A stretch of DNA of 7,851 nt. Origin: Microcoleaceae cyanobacterium UBA11344. Its GTDB lineage: Bacteria > Cyanobacteriota > Cyanobacteriia > Cyanobacteriales > Microcoleaceae. Every line of letters starts with the position of its first letter. Position 1 is the first letter of the stretch. Positions 6,984-7,851 of the stretch are shown in pieces. Both the position numbers and the translations under genes were made by a program. The DNA lies in NCBI GenBank assembly GCA_003483675.1, contig DMYK01000455.1, positions 1-7,851 of the forward strand, read 5' to 3'. The notes under the pieces are model-generated. The model saw only the letters and a list, made by a program, of their open reading frames with translations. It had not been told where the DNA came from and searched no databases.

Positions 6984-7110
6984 GTAGGGTGCGCAATGCG
7001 CACCTTACTACTGCAAGTAGGGTGCGCAATGCGCACCTTACTACTGCAAGTAGGGTGCGAAATGTGCACCTTACTACTGCAAGTAGGGTGCGAAATGTGC
7101 ACCTTACTAC
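6984..7110 (+). repeat. Left REP array: four 28-bp hairpins at 33-bp period
   Basis: Copies lie at 6984-7011, 7017-7044, 7050-7077 and 7083-7110, separated by an identical TGCAA spacer. Each begins GTAG and ends CTAC. In copies 1 and 2 the left arm is GTAGGGTGCGC, the loop AAT and the right arm GCGCACC, with a bulged TTA before the CTAC foot, giving an 11-bp bulged stem. Copies 3 and 4 share two substitutions near the loop (GTGCGA and GTGCAC), which weaken the top of the stem. A GTAG foot beside an imperfect hairpin is the known hallmark of REP sequences recognised by RAYT proteins. The array fills the gap between the MFS stop and the convergent RAYT gene. Confidence 0.88.
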
Positions 7111-7123
7111 TGCGCACCTTACG
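7111..7123 (+). repeat. Partial REP (right half) at the array/RAYT junction
   Basis: TGCGCACCTTACG directly abuts copy 4 and matches the right arm and bulge of the REP unit up to CTTAC, without the left arm. It is probably the remnant of a fifth copy, ending 12 bases before the RAYT stop codon. Confidence 0.6.
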
Positions 7124-7135
7124 TTTGATTAGGTT

Positions 7136-7711
7136 TCATTCTCCTATGCTGTGGGCGATCGCATCAAAGTTTGGTATTTTGGGCTGTCTCCCATTGCAAG
7201 TACAGCACCAATCAACTGCAAAGACACCTTGTTTTACCCAGGAGTGAAAACTTGAATAAGACCACAAGTGAGGACAGGAAACTAGATTGTGCTTAACTGG
7301 ATTGTAGTGGATATAATTTAAATGTTGTTCAAAATCATCTTCATCGAGAATAGTATGTTCCCAAAAACGTCGATTCCAAACATCGCTTTCGTTACGCTTG
7401 CGACGTGAAAGTGAGACATTTTTAGGTAAAACTCCTTGACCGCGCAAAGAACGTGTAAATAAAGTTTTTATGCGACCAATACGCTTTGAATAATCAGTAT
7501 CATCAAGAGGTAAAGTCCAAAGAAAATGGATGTGGTCGGACAAAACAACAGCCGCAACAATTTCAAAAGGTTGCTCGGATTTAATAGTCGCTACAGCATT
7601 GCGGAGTCGCGAGACATTTTCTGGATCTGAAAATAGTGGCGTGCGATTGTAGGTTACTATCGTTAGAAAGAAAGTGCCACCAGGAAGGTAAAATCGGCGA
7701 TAGTTTGGCAT
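7136..7711 (-). CDS. REP-associated tyrosine transposase (RAYT), Y1/IS200-like
   Basis: This encodes a 191-residue single-domain HUH-type nuclease of the Y1 transposase (TnpA_REP) group. Such proteins cut single-stranded REP DNA beside a GTAG-footed hairpin. The HUH motif is in SDHIHFLW (H60, H62). The catalytic tyrosine is most likely Y133 in LNYIHYNPVKH, with Y136 the less likely alternative. The WNRRFWEHTILDEDDF block (112-127) and N-terminal RRFYLPGGTFFLTIVT (5-20) are family signatures. No frameshift or internal stop is present, so it appears intact. ATG 7711 is chosen because GAGGGA (7721-7726) lies 9 bases upstream; the longer frame from TTG 7747 would begin inside a REP. The last 24 residues after VDW, starting CCTCNGRQ, extend past the conserved core. 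It lacks IS-type terminal ends and is flanked by REPs on both sides, typical of a domesticated RAYT. Confidence 0.92.
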   Translation of the reverse strand: MPNYRRFYLPGGTFFLTIVTYNRTPLFSDPENVSRLRNAVATIKSEQPFEIVAAVVLSDHIHFLWTLPLDDTDYSKRIGRIKTLFTRSLRGQGVLPKNVSLSRRKRNESDVWNRRFWEHTILDEDDFEQHLNYIHYNPVKHNLVSCPHLWSYSSFHSWVKQGVFAVDWCCTCNGRQPKIPNFDAIAHSIGE

Positions 7712-7734
7712 TAAATTATCTCCCTCAATTTCCC

Positions 7735-7851
7735 GTAGGGTGCGCAATGCGCACTACCAAATACACCGTAGGGTGCGCAATGCGCACCTTACTAAATACA
7801 CCGTAGGGTGCGCAATGCGCACCTTACTACAGATACACCGTAGGGTGCGCA
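7735..7851 (+). repeat. Right REP array, at least four units, runs off the window
   Basis: Units begin at 7735, 7768, 7803 and 7840, so the spacing grows 33, 35, 37. The first (7735-7757) lacks the bulge segment and ends GCGCACTAC; the second (7768-7795) ends CTAA rather than CTAC; the third (7803-7830) is identical to left copies 1 and 2; the fourth is cut by the window end after 12 bases. Spacers share ATACACC and differ from the left-array TGCAA. All units have the same orientation as the left array. The first ends 24 bases before the RAYT ATG, in its 5' leader. Confidence 0.88.

Noticed and set aside
6984..7110. CRISPR-like repeat array
   Set aside because: The gaps are only 5 bases and identical, and the units are hairpins beside a RAYT; spacers are not unique and no cas gene is present.
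6996..7247. Open frame encoding an 11-residue repeat peptide downstream of MFS
   Set aside because: The 33-bp repeat period is a multiple of three, so the REP array stays open by arithmetic; no ribosome site and no family resemblance.
7712..7747. 12-residue N-terminal extension of the RAYT from TTG 7747
   Set aside because: It begins inside a REP unit; ATG 7711 has GAGGGA at suitable spacing and starts with the conserved family N-terminus.

Overview
The window looks like chromosomal DNA from a cyanobacterium, probably a filamentous non-heterocystous type; the finer placement is inference. Five exact copies of the HIP1 octamer GCGATCGC occur (4132, 4698, 5600, 5999, 7155) plus many GCGATCG cores. 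The genes include the circadian output kinase SasA and a cyanobacterial DUF760 protein. The gaps carry AT-rich heptanucleotide arrays of the kind common between cyanobacterial genes.

Layout: 1-209 is a non-coding leader with a candidate promoter. A small DUF760 gene (210-554, +) ends at a candidate terminator. A MutT-type Nudix hydrolase (666-1070, +) sits between two heptad arrays of roughly opposite orientation. sasA (1118-2350, -) converges on mutT and diverges, across an 89-bp AT-rich gap, from a DUF2079 polytopic membrane protein (2440-4122, +). A 257-bp gap with two inverted repeats leads to a GT4 glycosyltransferase (4380-5564, +). After a HIP1-containing hairpin comes a 12-helix MFS transporter (5702-6976, +). 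From 6984 to the right edge lies a REP/RAYT module: four 28-bp REP hairpins at an exact 33-bp period, an intact REP-associated tyrosine transposase (7136-7711, -), then at least four more REPs running off the window.

How the genes relate: most are independent housekeeping or accessory genes rather than one operon. SasA would relay KaiC timing to RpaA, and MutT would clean the nucleotide pool. DUF2079 (GT-C-like) and the GT4 enzyme are co-directional neighbours and could serve the same surface-glycan process, but they are 257 bp apart and the link is inference. The part most worth a second look is the right-hand REP/RAYT module: the arrays share a hairpin, have array-specific spacers, and one REP lies immediately upstream of the transposase start.
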